Shown here piece by piece: positions 55,124 through 63,059 of a stretch of 64,000 nucleotides of DNA. The stretch spans positions 1-64,000 of the forward strand of contig NZ_BIXZ01000005.1 in the NCBI RefSeq assembly GCF_005406125.1, read 5' to 3'. Each line of letters opens with the position of its first letter. The stretch's first letter is position 1. The notes below the pieces were generated by a model. That model saw nothing but the letters and a program-made list of their open reading frames with translations. It ran no database searches and was not told where the DNA came from. Origin of the DNA: Haloarcula mannanilytica. Lineage in GTDB: Archaea > Halobacteriota > Halobacteria > Halobacteriales > Haloarculaceae. The position numbers and the translations under genes were made by a program.

Positions 55124-57328
55124 CTAGAACGCCAGCCGTTCGAGCAGTCGCCCGACGACGCCGTCGGGATGTGTTTTCGTGTCTACTTCCATCGACGCGT
55201 GATCGCTGTCCTCGATTGCCGACTGCGTGGACCCCTCGCCGCTTGACGCGCGGGCCGACAGCCCACCGTCGTTCGCGTGTACGAGCAGTGTCCTAGTACT
55301 GTCAGCCGCGTCTATCGCCGCCGAGAGATCGGTGCGGTCGACAAACCGCTGTTCCGTCGGCACGTCACAGAGTTCCAGCAGATCGTCGTGGTACGCTTCG
55401 AGTTGCTCGCGTTCCTCGGCTGACTGGCGCTCGTTGAGCGGATAGAGGAACTGGAGGTCGGCCCCAGTCTCCGTCGCGACGGCGTTGCCGACGCGGACTT
55501 TCAGCGGGTCGTACGGGCCGCGGGTCGTCACAAGCGTGACGGTCTCCAGCGCTTCGAGGGGCTGTGCGTCGACAGCGATAGTGTCGCAGTCGGTTTGTTT
55601 GCGGATACGGTCGATACTGTCGCCCAGCAGCGAGTCCTCGAACGACGCGCCCCGTTCCACCAGCAGCACGTCAACGTCCCGCTCAGCGACGGCGTTGGCG
55701 ACGGCCCGCTCTGGGTGGTGGCTGACGAGTTCGCCGTACTCGACCGGAACGTCGAGGTCGGCCGCCAGCGTGTCGGTCCGGCACTCGAATTCGAGGTCGC
55801 CGGGTGACTGCACGCCGGAGGCGTAATCCAGCGGTTGCTGGTCGGGCACTTCGTCGAACTGGACGACGGAGAGACCGCGGCCGTCCGGCGAGAGCGCGGC
55901 CCCGATTTCCAGCAGCGTCGCCTCGCTTTCGCGTGACGACCCTTCGGGAAGCGCGACCAGCACGGATGTCTCCGCAGACTCCTCAAGCGTCTCCTCGGTC
56001 CGGTCGAGCGCGCGGTCGCCGATACTCCGGCGGACGGACTCCTTGATTGCCCCCTCTCTGGTGACCCGCGGTCGGACGTATCCCAGGTACCAGATGAGGC
56101 TAGCAACGACGATGCCGACGGCCCCGACCATCGCGATCAGGCCCATCTGCGTCAGCAGGGCAAACCCGGTTATAGTGCCGAATATCGGCGTCCAGGGGTA
56201 CAGCGGCACCTCGAAAGAGGGGTCGTAGTCCGGGGCATCGCTCTCCCGGAAGCCGATGAGCGCGACGTTGATGAGCGCGAACACGAGTATCTTGAACGCG
56301 CTCGCGAGCTTCGCGATTTCCAGAATCGGGACGAAGAGGATGAGGAGCAGCATTACGCCGCCGGTCAGCGTAATCGCGGTCACCGGCGTGCCAAAGCGGT
56401 CGCTGACCGTACTGAACAGGCCGGGTGCGAGCCCGTCGCGGCTCATAGCGAAGGGGTAGCGCGACGAGGAGAGGATGCCGGCGTTGGCCGTGCTGACCAG
56501 CGCCAGAATCGCCGCCAGGACGACCGCCGCGACACCGGCGGTACCAAGTGTCGCCTCGGCCGCATCCGCAATCGGGGTCGTGCTCCCGGCGAGTTGGTCG
56601 AGTGGGACCACGCCGACGACGATGGCGACGACAAGCACGTACAGCAGCGTCGTGAAGCCGAGCGAGCCGAGCATCCCGAGCGGGATGACGCGGTCCGGGT
56701 CCTCAACCTCCTCGGCGATTGAGGCGATCTTCGTCACGCCGGCAAAGGAGACGAACACGAGGCCGGTCGCGGCGAAGATCCCGCTCGCGCCGTAGTCCCA
56801 CATCCCGCCGTAGCTCGCGGGGTCGACCGCCGGGCCGCCGCCGGCGACGAACCAGCCGATCGCCACGAGCATCAGTGCGACGATACCGATCTGGAGCCGT
56901 CCGGTCTGTTCCGCGCCGAGGATGTTGATGAGGATGAGAACGACGGCGAGCGTGATCGCGACCGGCTGGATCGGCAGATCGAAGAGAAGGACAAGATACG
57001 GGACGCCGCCCACGAGCGCGAGCGCACCCTTGAACGAGAGGGAGAACCATGTCCCGAGTCCGGAGACCGTGCCCAGCAGCGGCCCCATCGAGCGCTCGAT
57101 ATAGACGTACGTGCCACCGGCCTCCGGCATGGCTGTCGCCATCTCGGCCTTACTGAGGGCGGCCGGAAGCACGAGCACGCCAGCGAGAAGATAGGCCGCG
57201 ATGATGCCGGCTCCGGCGTCTTTCACCGCCAGCGCCGGCAGGATGAAGATACCGCTGCCGACCATCGCGCCGATAGATATCGCTACCACTGACAGCAGTC
57301 CGAGGTCACGTTCCAGGTCCTTGGCCAT
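55124..57328 (-). CDS. APC-family amino acid permease with UspA-like C-terminal domains
   Basis: The 734-residue protein has about 12 hydrophobic segments (1-425) with the APC signature GAMVGSGIFILPALAVKDAG and GLVFVSFAGVTKIASIAEEVEDPDRVIP. The cytoplasmic part (about 440-734) is two universal-stress-like domains (TSVLVALPEGSSRESEATLLEIGAAL; VTLVTTRGPYDPLKVRVGNAVATETGADLQFLYPL), probably a regulatory unit. It follows the TrkA-like gene by 2 nt and so shares its operon. Confidence 0.88.
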   Translation of the reverse strand: MAKDLERDLGLLSVVAISIGAMVGSGIFILPALAVKDAGAGIIAAYLLAGVLVLPAALSKAEMATAMPEAGGTYVYIERSMGPLLGTVSGLGTWFSLSFKGALALVGGVPYLVLLFDLPIQPVAITLAVVLILINILGAEQTGRLQIGIVALMLVAIGWFVAGGGPAVDPASYGGMWDYGASGIFAATGLVFVSFAGVTKIASIAEEVEDPDRVIPLGMLGSLGFTTLLYVLVVAIVVGVVPLDQLAGSTTPIADAAEATLGTAGVAAVVLAAILALVSTANAGILSSSRYPFAMSRDGLAPGLFSTVSDRFGTPVTAITLTGGVMLLLILFVPILEIAKLASAFKILVFALINVALIGFRESDAPDYDPSFEVPLYPWTPIFGTITGFALLTQMGLIAMVGAVGIVVASLIWYLGYVRPRVTREGAIKESVRRSIGDRALDRTEETLEESAETSVLVALPEGSSRESEATLLEIGAALSPDGRGLSVVQFDEVPDQQPLDYASGVQSPGDLEFECRTDTLAADLDVPVEYGELVSHHPERAVANAVAERDVDVLLVERGASFEDSLLGDSIDRIRKQTDCDTIAVDAQPLEALETVTLVTTRGPYDPLKVRVGNAVATETGADLQFLYPLNERQSAEEREQLEAYHDDLLELCDVPTEQRFVDRTDLSAAIDAADSTRTLLVHANDGGLSARASSGEGSTQSAIEDSDHASMEVDTKTHPDGVVGRLLERLAF

Positions 57329-57330
57329 AG

Positions 57331-57795
57331 TCAGGCGGTTTCGGGTGTCTGAAATGTTGTTTCGACAGCACGCTCCAGTTCCGTCGCCAGGATGCGCGAG
57401 CCACAGATCACCGTCGCATCGACCGACTCGAAGGCCGGTGCATGCTGTGGATCGTTGAGTACCACGACCACGGTGTCGACATCGAACTGCGTCCGAAGCA
57501 GTTGTGTCACAAGGAAGGCACCGTGGTCCGCCTGCATCGAAACCAGGGCCATATCAGTCGTTTCGGCCCCGGCGTCTCGGAGAACAGCACGTTTCCGTCC
57601 GTCACCGACTACCACGCGGGTGTCGTCGGGCGTTTGCCCGGCAACGCCGTCGTGGTCGGTGACGAGACAGGCATCGGCGTCTCGATCTAACGTCGTTACT
57701 ACCTCGGACCCGACGTGACAGTCGCTGATGACCAGCACTGACGGCGGGTCGATATCGTCGTCCACTCGTTCGCGGAGTCCTGAAAGAGAGATCAT
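57331..57795 (-). CDS. TrkA-N (RCK-like) NAD-binding regulatory protein
   Basis: The 154-residue protein starts MISLSGLRERVDDDIDPPSVLVISDCHVGSEVV. It has the Rossmann-type TrkA-N order (DADACLVTDHDGVAG, ALVSMQADHGAFLVTQLLRTQFDVDTVVVVLNDPQHAPAFE), but the first glycine loop is degenerate. There is no TrkA-C domain. The position 2 nt before the permease suggests it controls or assists it. Confidence 0.7.
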   Translation of the reverse strand: MISLSGLRERVDDDIDPPSVLVISDCHVGSEVVTTLDRDADACLVTDHDGVAGQTPDDTRVVVGDGRKRAVLRDAGAETTDMALVSMQADHGAFLVTQLLRTQFDVDTVVVVLNDPQHAPAFESVDATVICGSRILATELERAVETTFQTPETA

Positions 57796-57922
57796 GGGGT
57801 TCCTGAGAGCCGGCCCTTCCCGGCCGACACCCGCCAATTGATTCCGGAAGCCGATAAATATCTAGGAAATAGTTCCGATTCAGGATCTCAATAGATATAT
57901 GATCAATTGTCGGAAGGATATA
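57796..57922 (-). promoter_or_regulatory. Permease operon promoter region
   Basis: The A/T-rich gap holds two TATA-like stretches on the minus strand (CATATATCTATTG near 57892-57904; GATATTTATCGG near 57852-57863). It lies between the Lrp gene and the permease operon. No perfect palindrome was seen. Confidence 0.4.
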
Positions 57923-58414
57923 CTACTCCATATCGGTCTCGACGTTCTCATTCCCGAACTGGTGGAACGGCCGGGTGTACTCGTTCCGGATGAGGTCCTC
58001 GTCGACGACTTCCAGTCCGATGTCGTTGAGGTCCCGGCCGATTCGGCTCAGGTCGTTGCCATCGGTGCCGACCACCTCGACGTGGACGTTGTCGGCCCCG
58101 GTCATGACCTCCCGGATGGCGACGACGCCGGACACCTCCAGCGCCCGCTGTGCGATCTCCTCACGCTCGTGGATGGGTGCGGTACAGACTATGAGCGTAT
58201 GGAGCTGATAGCCCGCGGCCTCGTAATCGACATCGACATCGTAGCCGGCGATGACGCCGGATTCTTCGAGCTTGCTGATCCGGTTGCGGACGGTTCGCGC
58301 GGAGACATCCAGCGATTCGGCGATTGCACTCGCCGAGGTGTGTCTCGCGTCCTGCTGGAGCGCGTAGATGATATTCCGGTCCAGATCGTCTATCGGGTAC
58401 TCCGAATCGCCCAT
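57923..58414 (-). CDS. Lrp/AsnC-family transcriptional regulator
   Basis: The 163-residue protein has an N-terminal HTH ([47 protein letters not shown]) and a RAM ligand-binding domain ([47 protein letters not shown]). It lies just upstream of the permease operon on the same strand with a 127-nt gap, so it is the obvious candidate regulator, but no binding site is proven. Confidence 0.88.
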   Translation of the reverse strand: MGDSEYPIDDLDRNIIYALQQDARHTSASAIAESLDVSARTVRNRISKLEESGVIAGYDVDVDYEAAGYQLHTLIVCTAPIHEREEIAQRALEVSGVVAIREVMTGADNVHVEVVGTDGNDLSRIGRDLNDIGLEVVDEDLIRNEYTRPFHQFGNENVETDME

Positions 58415-58495
58415 GGCGACTGCTTTGACGGCTATCAGTACAAAGGTTCAGGATGTAAGATTCGGTCCGCAGGGTGGCCGGTGTGCTCGTCCGGC

Positions 58496-58535
58496 GCTGG
58501 TCGCGGGTCGTCTCTCCCCGCTCGCTATGTCGAGG
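58496..58535. repeat. Dispersed repeat, diverged copy before aspS
   Basis: GCTGGTCGCGGGTCGTCTCT and following bases resemble the repeat at 58579-58618 (same order: CGGGTCG, CTCCCCG-TCGC, TCGAGG), with several changes. Confidence 0.5.
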
Positions 58536-58578
58536 GTCGCTTCTTTCTTGCGTCTCTCGCACTCCTCGCGCCTCTCGC

Positions 58579-58618
58579 TGCTCACGGGTCGCGTTGCTCC
58601 CCGTTCGCAATTTCGAGG
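58579..58618. repeat. Dispersed repeat copy before aspS
   Basis: TGCTCACGGGTCGCGTTGCT and the next 20 nt match the scpA copy (42078-42117) at 37 of 40 positions. It lies about 70 nt before aspS and is not coding in any supported frame. Confidence 0.65.
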
Positions 58619-58657
58619 TCCTTCGCGTTGCTCAGGACCTCGCTTCGAAAGACTGTC

Positions 58658-58667
58658 CTTAAGTTAC
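58658..58667 (+). promoter_or_regulatory. TATA box of aspS
   Basis: CTTAAGTTAC is centred 26 nt before the ATG at 58688, giving a leaderless transcript. The dispersed repeats lie directly upstream of the promoter. Confidence 0.5.
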
Positions 58668-58687
58668 GGCCACAAGAACGAACGTCC

Positions 58688-59992
58688 ATGGAAAACCGCA
58701 CCTACACGGCGGACGCAGCGCCGGGTGACACGGTCACCGTCGCCGGCTGGGTCCACGAGATCCGAGACCTCGGTGGAATCGCCTTCCTCATCCTCCGGGA
58801 TACCACCGGGAAGATTCAGGTCAAGTTCGAGAAAGACGAGATGGACGATGACCTCGTGGAAACGGGGCTGAACGTCCAGCGTGAGTCGGTCATCTCCGTC
58901 ACGGGCGATGTCGAGGAGGAGCCACGTGCGCCGACCGGAGTCGAGGTCACGCCCGAGTCGGTCGACGTGATTTCCGAGGCCGACCCCGAACTCCCGCTTG
59001 ACCCCTCGGGGAAGGTCGACGCCGAACTGCCGACCCGCCTCGACAACCGGACGCTCGACCTCCGCAAAGACGAGGTCAAAGCCATCTTCGAGATCCGCGC
59101 GGAAGTCCTCCGGTCGGTCCGCGAGGCGTTCCGCGAGCTCAACTGCACGGAGATCAACACGCCGAAGATCGTCGCCACGGGGACCGAGGGCGGCACCGAG
59201 CTGTTCCCGATCACCTACTTCGGGCAGGAAGCGTTCATGAACCAGAGCCCGCAGCTGTTCAAGCAGCTAATGGTCGGCTCCGGCCTCGAACGCGTCTTCG
59301 AGATCGGTCCGATCTTCCGCGCCGAGGAGCACAACACGCCCCGGCACCTCAACGAGGCGACCTCTATCGACTTCGAGTCGGCCTTCTACGACCACACCGA
59401 GGCGATGGACGCCTGCGAACACGTCGTCCAGTCCGCCTACGAGGGTGTCGCTGAGAACTGTCAGGGTGAACTCGAAGCGCTCGGCCTCGAAGACGAGTTC
59501 GAAGCGCCAGAGGGCGACTTCCCACGACTCACCTACGAGGACGCACTGGACAAAATCAACGCCACCGGCGAACTCGACGAGCCGCTGGTGTGGGGCGACG
59601 ACCTCTCGACGGAGGCCGAACACGTCCTCGGTCAGGAAGTCGGCGAGCACTACTTCATCACCGACTGGCCAAGCGAGATCAAGCCGTTCTACATCAAGGA
59701 CCACGACGACGACGAGGAGGTCTCGACCGGCTTCGACATGATGCATCCGTCGATGGAACTGGTCTCGGGCGGGCAGCGTGAGCACCGCTTCGAGCACCTC
59801 GTCGAAGGGTTCGAACAGCAGGGGCTGGACCCGGAGGCCTTCGAGTACTACACCAAGATGTTCAAGTACGGCATGCCGCCCCACGCCGGCTGGGGGCTCG
59901 GTGGCGAGCGCCTCATCATGACGATGCTCGGGCTGGAGAACATCCGCGAGGCTGTGCTGTTCCCGCGAGACCGGCAGCGTCTGTCACCGTAG
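58688..59992 (+). CDS. aspS: Aspartyl-tRNA synthetase, probably non-discriminating (Asp/Asn)
   Basis: The 434-residue class II synthetase has an anticodon-binding OB fold ([19 protein letters not shown]) and catalytic motifs 2 ([21 protein letters not shown]) and 3 ([15 protein letters not shown]). Residues H23 and P82, at the positions I know as markers of non-discriminating AspRS, suggest it also charges tRNA-Asn with Asp. GatB (46204) would then amidate it. The final codons (RQRLSP) lie in a repeated 26-nt sequence. Confidence 0.93.
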   Translation: MENRTYTADAAPGDTVTVAGWVHEIRDLGGIAFLILRDTTGKIQVKFEKDEMDDDLVETGLNVQRESVISVTGDVEEEPRAPTGVEVTPESVDVISEADPELPLDPSGKVDAELPTRLDNRTLDLRKDEVKAIFEIRAEVLRSVREAFRELNCTEINTPKIVATGTEGGTELFPITYFGQEAFMNQSPQLFKQLMVGSGLERVFEIGPIFRAEEHNTPRHLNEATSIDFESAFYDHTEAMDACEHVVQSAYEGVAENCQGELEALGLEDEFEAPEGDFPRLTYEDALDKINATGELDEPLVWGDDLSTEAEHVLGQEVGEHYFITDWPSEIKPFYIKDHDDDEEVSTGFDMMHPSMELVSGGQREHRFEHLVEGFEQQGLDPEAFEYYTKMFKYGMPPHAGWGLGGERLIMTMLGLENIREAVLFPRDRQRLSP

Positions 59993-60072
59993 GCGACGAC
60001 GCGATGTGTCGAGCGGGAGCTCGTCACGAGCGGAGCGAAGTGACGGTGTTCCCGCGAGATCGGCAGCGTCTG
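59958..60072. repeat. Duplicate of the aspS 3' end downstream
   Basis: TGTTCCCGCGAGACCGGCAG and six more bases (59958-59983, inside aspS) reappear at 60047-60072 with one difference. A third, shorter, related piece lies near 60231-60253 (GAGATCCGCAGCGTCTGAG). Confidence 0.65.
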
Positions 60073-60396
60073 AGTAGGGCGAAGACCTGGGTGCCAGCGG
60101 GACGAACGGAGTGAGTCCCACAGGACCGACAGCGACTCTCTCCGTAGGAAGCGAGGTCTTCCCTGCGGTCAGATCCTCGAACCGCGAGCGGGAGCGAAGC
60201 GACACCCGAGCGCGCTGTCTCGCAGCGGTTTGAGATCCGCAGCGTCTGAGCCGAAAAACCACGGCACAGAGATCGACAAGAGCCGGCATGCGAGTGCGCG
60301 TTTCACACATGCCGCTGCCATCCAACAACTGTCAGCAGTGGAAAGGGGCGGACCTTCCCGGGCCGACACAAGAAGGAGAGCGGAGCGTGTCTCCCG
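59993..60396. other. Repeat-rich spacer between aspS and the next gene
   Basis: No gene is supported in this 404-nt stretch. It is built of short GC-rich repeats (CGAGCGGAGCGAAGTG, CGAACGGAGTGAGT, GCGGGAGCGAAGCGAC), a near-palindrome GCTCGTCACGAGC, the duplicated aspS end and an inverted copy of the dispersed repeat (60175-60211). Confidence 0.6.
60175..60211. repeat. Dispersed repeat, inverted diverged copy after aspS
   Basis: The reverse complement (GCTCGGGTGTCGCTTCGCTC, then CCGCTCGCGGTTCGAGG) resembles the repeat before aspS, which reads forward. aspS is therefore flanked by inversely oriented copies. Confidence 0.5.
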
Positions 60397-60579
60397 CTAT
60401 GCGTTCGACGCCGCCTGTTTCAGAATCTGTGGCGTGACCACAACTTCGAGCGCGGCGATACCGAGTGCAACGTACCGTATCGTTCCCTCAAGAAAGAGGA
60501 ACGCGACGGCTGCGACTACTGCGGCACTGACCAGTGGGATACCGTAGTGAACAATCGGGTTTTCGAAGGGGGAGGGCAT
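60397..60579 (-). CDS. Small two-segment membrane protein (60 aa)
   Basis: The 60-residue protein (MPSPFENPIVHYGIPLVSAAV) has two hydrophobic segments and an Ala/Asn end (QILKQAASNA). Similar short proteins are common in haloarchaea without known role. No regulatory features are evident. Confidence 0.55.
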   Translation of the reverse strand: MPSPFENPIVHYGIPLVSAAVVAAVAFLFLEGTIRYVALGIAALEVVVTPQILKQAASNA

Positions 60580-60719
60580 ACAGACTAGTCAATCGAGCGA
60601 TATGGCATATTCGTTTCTGATTTCGACGGTCATGGAGATGCAGATGACACAGCGAGAGTCGGTCGGTACCGTCGAGAATATAGTAATAAACGAAGGCCGT
60701 CCGCGTCTCGGCGCACTGC

Positions 60720-61538
60720 TCAGTCGTCCGCGGGCGCAGCACCGCCGGACCCGATACTCGTCCCGGCCTGGGAGACAGTGCCTTCGTTGGCGGCCACCCA
60801 GCGCAGGAGCAGGAACGCGAAGACGTACTTCGCGAGGATGTCGAGGCCGGAGTATCCCCACGAGGTGACGCCAACACTCAGGAGTGCAAGTCCTTCCGAG
60901 CCCAGCGCCCACAGAATCGGGTAGCCGAGCCACAGCACGACCGTCAGCAGCTTGAGCGTCCCGAATATCTCGCTGGTCCCGGCGGCTTCAGCGTCGGCCG
61001 GCCACTCAACAAGCAGGACGTACAGCACGGCGACGAAGAACGCACAGCTGATGCCGTAAAACACCCAACGCAGCAGGTGCGAGGAGGTGATCAGCGCCGC
61101 CGCGAGGCCGGTCACGCACATCCCGATGTCCATCGTGATGGCGGTGAACAGCGACGCGATGTCGGTGTCGGCCAGCAGCCCCAGCGCCAGGAGGATCATC
61201 GGTGTCGAGAACGTCCAGGTCAGGTATCGGCCCCACGGGGACAGGACCTCTTGCCCGGCCAGTGCATGGCCCGGTGGCATCTGCAGGAAGCCGACCGTTA
61301 GCCCGGACGCCAAGCCGACGTAGCTGGAAATCGAGACCAGCGGCACCAGCATGGTTGCGACCCAGATGAGTTTCGCCCGGGACGATTCGAGTTCGCGGCC
61401 CATTGCGACGAACAGCAGGATAACGACGCCAGCCAGCGCGATGTTCACCCAGAGCGAGGAGTTCAGGAGGACATTCGACTGGATCTCCTGGAGCACCTCG
61501 GACTGTGAGGCCTGGAGTAGTGTCGTGGCAGCTGTCAT
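60720..61538 (-). CDS. hop: Halorhodopsin (light-driven chloride pump)
   Basis: The 272-residue seven-helix microbial rhodopsin has helix C RYLTWTFSTPMILLALG. T107, S111 and A118 stand at the positions of Asp85, Thr89 and Asp96 of bacteriorhodopsin, which is the TSA pattern of chloride pumps. K237 (LDILAKYVFAF) binds retinal. The N-terminus is short with an export-compatible hydrophobic region. TATA-like GTTTATG (minus strand) 26 nt before the ATG makes it leaderless. Confidence 0.95.
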   Translation of the reverse strand: MTAATTLLQASQSEVLQEIQSNVLLNSSLWVNIALAGVVILLFVAMGRELESSRAKLIWVATMLVPLVSISSYVGLASGLTVGFLQMPPGHALAGQEVLSPWGRYLTWTFSTPMILLALGLLADTDIASLFTAITMDIGMCVTGLAAALITSSHLLRWVFYGISCAFFVAVLYVLLVEWPADAEAAGTSEIFGTLKLLTVVLWLGYPILWALGSEGLALLSVGVTSWGYSGLDILAKYVFAFLLLRWVAANEGTVSQAGTSIGSGGAAPADD

Positions 61539-61559
61539 GCATACCGTCTACGAAGGGGG

Positions 61560-61571
61560 GACATAAACCCG
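61560..61571 (-). promoter_or_regulatory. TATA box of halorhodopsin
   Basis: On the minus strand GGGTTTATGTC lies 22-33 nt before the ATG at 61538. No copy of the Halobacterium bop UAS was found. ACCGTTTGGC lies just upstream, with unknown relevance. Confidence 0.45.
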
Positions 61572-61699
61572 CGTAGCCAAACGGTATCGGTATCCCCTGT
61601 TAGATTCGGGTTTCGGAAGTCCGGACCGAATCCGGGCATCCTGGTGAAATTACCGCACGAGGCAGCTACAGGCCGGTTCTGTCCGGGTGGCTCGGCGAC

Positions 61700-62461
61700 T
61701 CACTCCGGAAACAGCTCTTCCTCGCGCTCGATGGCTTCGATGCGCGCGATTTCGGCGTCAGTCAGTTCCAGGTCGGCGGCGGCGAGGTTCGCTTCGAGAT
61801 GTCCCCGGGAGGACGCCTTCGGAATCGTGACGACGTTGTCGTAGCTTGTCACCCAGGCGATGCTGACCGCGGCCGGCGTGGTATCGTGTGTCTCGGCGAT
61901 GTCGATGATAGTCGGTTCCTCGAACACGCGACCGCCGGCAAGTGGTGAGTACGCGACCAGTGGATAGCCGTGCGCCTGTGCGTCGGTGAGCAGCGATTCG
62001 CGCCAGTACAGCGGGTGGAATTCGACCTGATGGGCGGCGATTTCATCGAGATGGTCCCGGGCAACCGTTAGCTGGTCGGGTTCGAAATTCGAGAGTCCGA
62101 CGTGCTCGGTCAGTCCCGCCTCGCGTACAGCCTCGACAGCGGGTAGCGTCGTGTCGGGGTCATAGTCGCCCCGCGGTCTGTGAACGTACAGGAGGTCGAC
62201 AGCGTCGAGTCCGAGCCGGTCGAGGCTGGCTTCTGTTCCCGGGCGGACAGCCGACGCCCCGAGCGCGTCGACCCAGAGTTTCGTCGCGACGGTCAGGTCG
62301 GCCCGGCCGGTGTCGGCGGCGGCGATGCCCGCACCCACGACGCCCTCGTTGTCGTATATCTGTGCGGTGTCGAGGTGGCGGTAGCCACAGTCGATAGCCG
62401 TGTTGATGACGGCCGCGTCCTCGATACCCATCGTGCCGAGTCCGACCGGTGGGAGATCCAT
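61700..62461 (-). CDS. Aldo/keto reductase
   Basis: The 253-residue TIM-barrel NADPH-dependent oxidoreductase (MDLPPVGLGTMGIEDAAVIN) has the catalytic tetrad in DCGYRHLDTAQIYDNE (Asp, Tyr), TKLWVDAL (Lys) and LLYVHRP (His). The ATG at 62461 is chosen because the family starts with the first strand here. The upstream 18 codons are not conserved in style. The substrate is unknown. Confidence 0.85.
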   Translation of the reverse strand: MDLPPVGLGTMGIEDAAVINTAIDCGYRHLDTAQIYDNEGVVGAGIAAADTGRADLTVATKLWVDALGASAVRPGTEASLDRLGLDAVDLLYVHRPRGDYDPDTTLPAVEAVREAGLTEHVGLSNFEPDQLTVARDHLDEIAAHQVEFHPLYWRESLLTDAQAHGYPLVAYSPLAGGRVFEEPTIIDIAETHDTTPAAVSIAWVTSYDNVVTIPKASSRGHLEANLAAADLELTDAEIARIEAIEREEELFPE

Positions 62462-62541
62462 GCATCGGGGTTCGGACCCTTCGCAAAAAGCAGTAGTGTC
62501 TCCGACAGGCCACATCCCCCCAGATGTGGGCTGTCGGTCGG

Positions 62542-62949
62542 TTAGAAGTCGGTACGTCGCGTAACGGCCTGTGCGTGGTCAGCCCACTTTTCGACGGTGG
62601 GCGACCCCCAGTACTTCACCGCGCCGCTTCGCTCGTCGTAGTCGATGAGCCCGATCTGGTGGAGCACCGGCAGGTGCTTTTCTTCGAGTTGTGTCTGGAT
62701 CGTCGACGGCGACGTACTTGCCGCACCACTCGCGCTCCTGGCCCCTTTGTTCGAGACCTCCGTTGCCAGCGTCTCGACATCGGTTGCCGTTCGGTCACTG
62801 GTCGCGAAGTAGTGACAGACGGCACGGCGTCGCCAGTCTGCCAGGACCTCGAACACGTCGTCGACATCCGCCGTGGACAGTGTTCTCTCCGACGGCGTCA
62901 TCCCACACCACTGATCACTGCGAGGACCTCCATTCCGTTGATTACTCAT
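62542..62949 (-). CDS. Winged-helix regulator (DUF7344-like)
   Basis: The 135-residue protein has a haloarchaeal winged helix pattern (DDVFEVLADWRRRAVCHYFATSDRTATDVETLATEVS; LEEKHLPVLHQIGLIDYDERSGAVKYWG). The ATG at 62949 is one of two plausible starts (the other is 62901). Such proteins often act as transcription regulators. It lies between the aldo/keto reductase and the GAF/HTH-10 gene. Confidence 0.75.
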   Translation of the reverse strand: MSNQRNGGPRSDQWCGMTPSERTLSTADVDDVFEVLADWRRRAVCHYFATSDRTATDVETLATEVSNKGARSASGAASTSPSTIQTQLEEKHLPVLHQIGLIDYDERSGAVKYWGSPTVEKWADHAQAVTRRTDF

Positions 62950-63059
62950 CAGTGCGTGTAAAATTAATATCGCCAAGTAGTATTAACCGTATGCCTAGAC
63001 GGCTAGGCAGGGTTCGAAAAACGGTACGGTAATCGACCGCAACAATCGGTTCAGTCGGT

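Noticed and set aside
59993-60396. Possible CRISPR array in the repeat-rich spacer after aspS
   Set aside because: The repeats differ in length and orientation and spacing is irregular. No cas genes are nearby.
60602-60868. Plus-strand frame overlapping the end of halorhodopsin
   Set aside because: It is antisense to a certain gene, arginine-rich and without a promoter.
61539-61700. Bacterio-opsin-type UAS upstream of hop
   Set aside because: ACCGTTTGGC gives only partial similarity to the known bop UAS; not enough to call.
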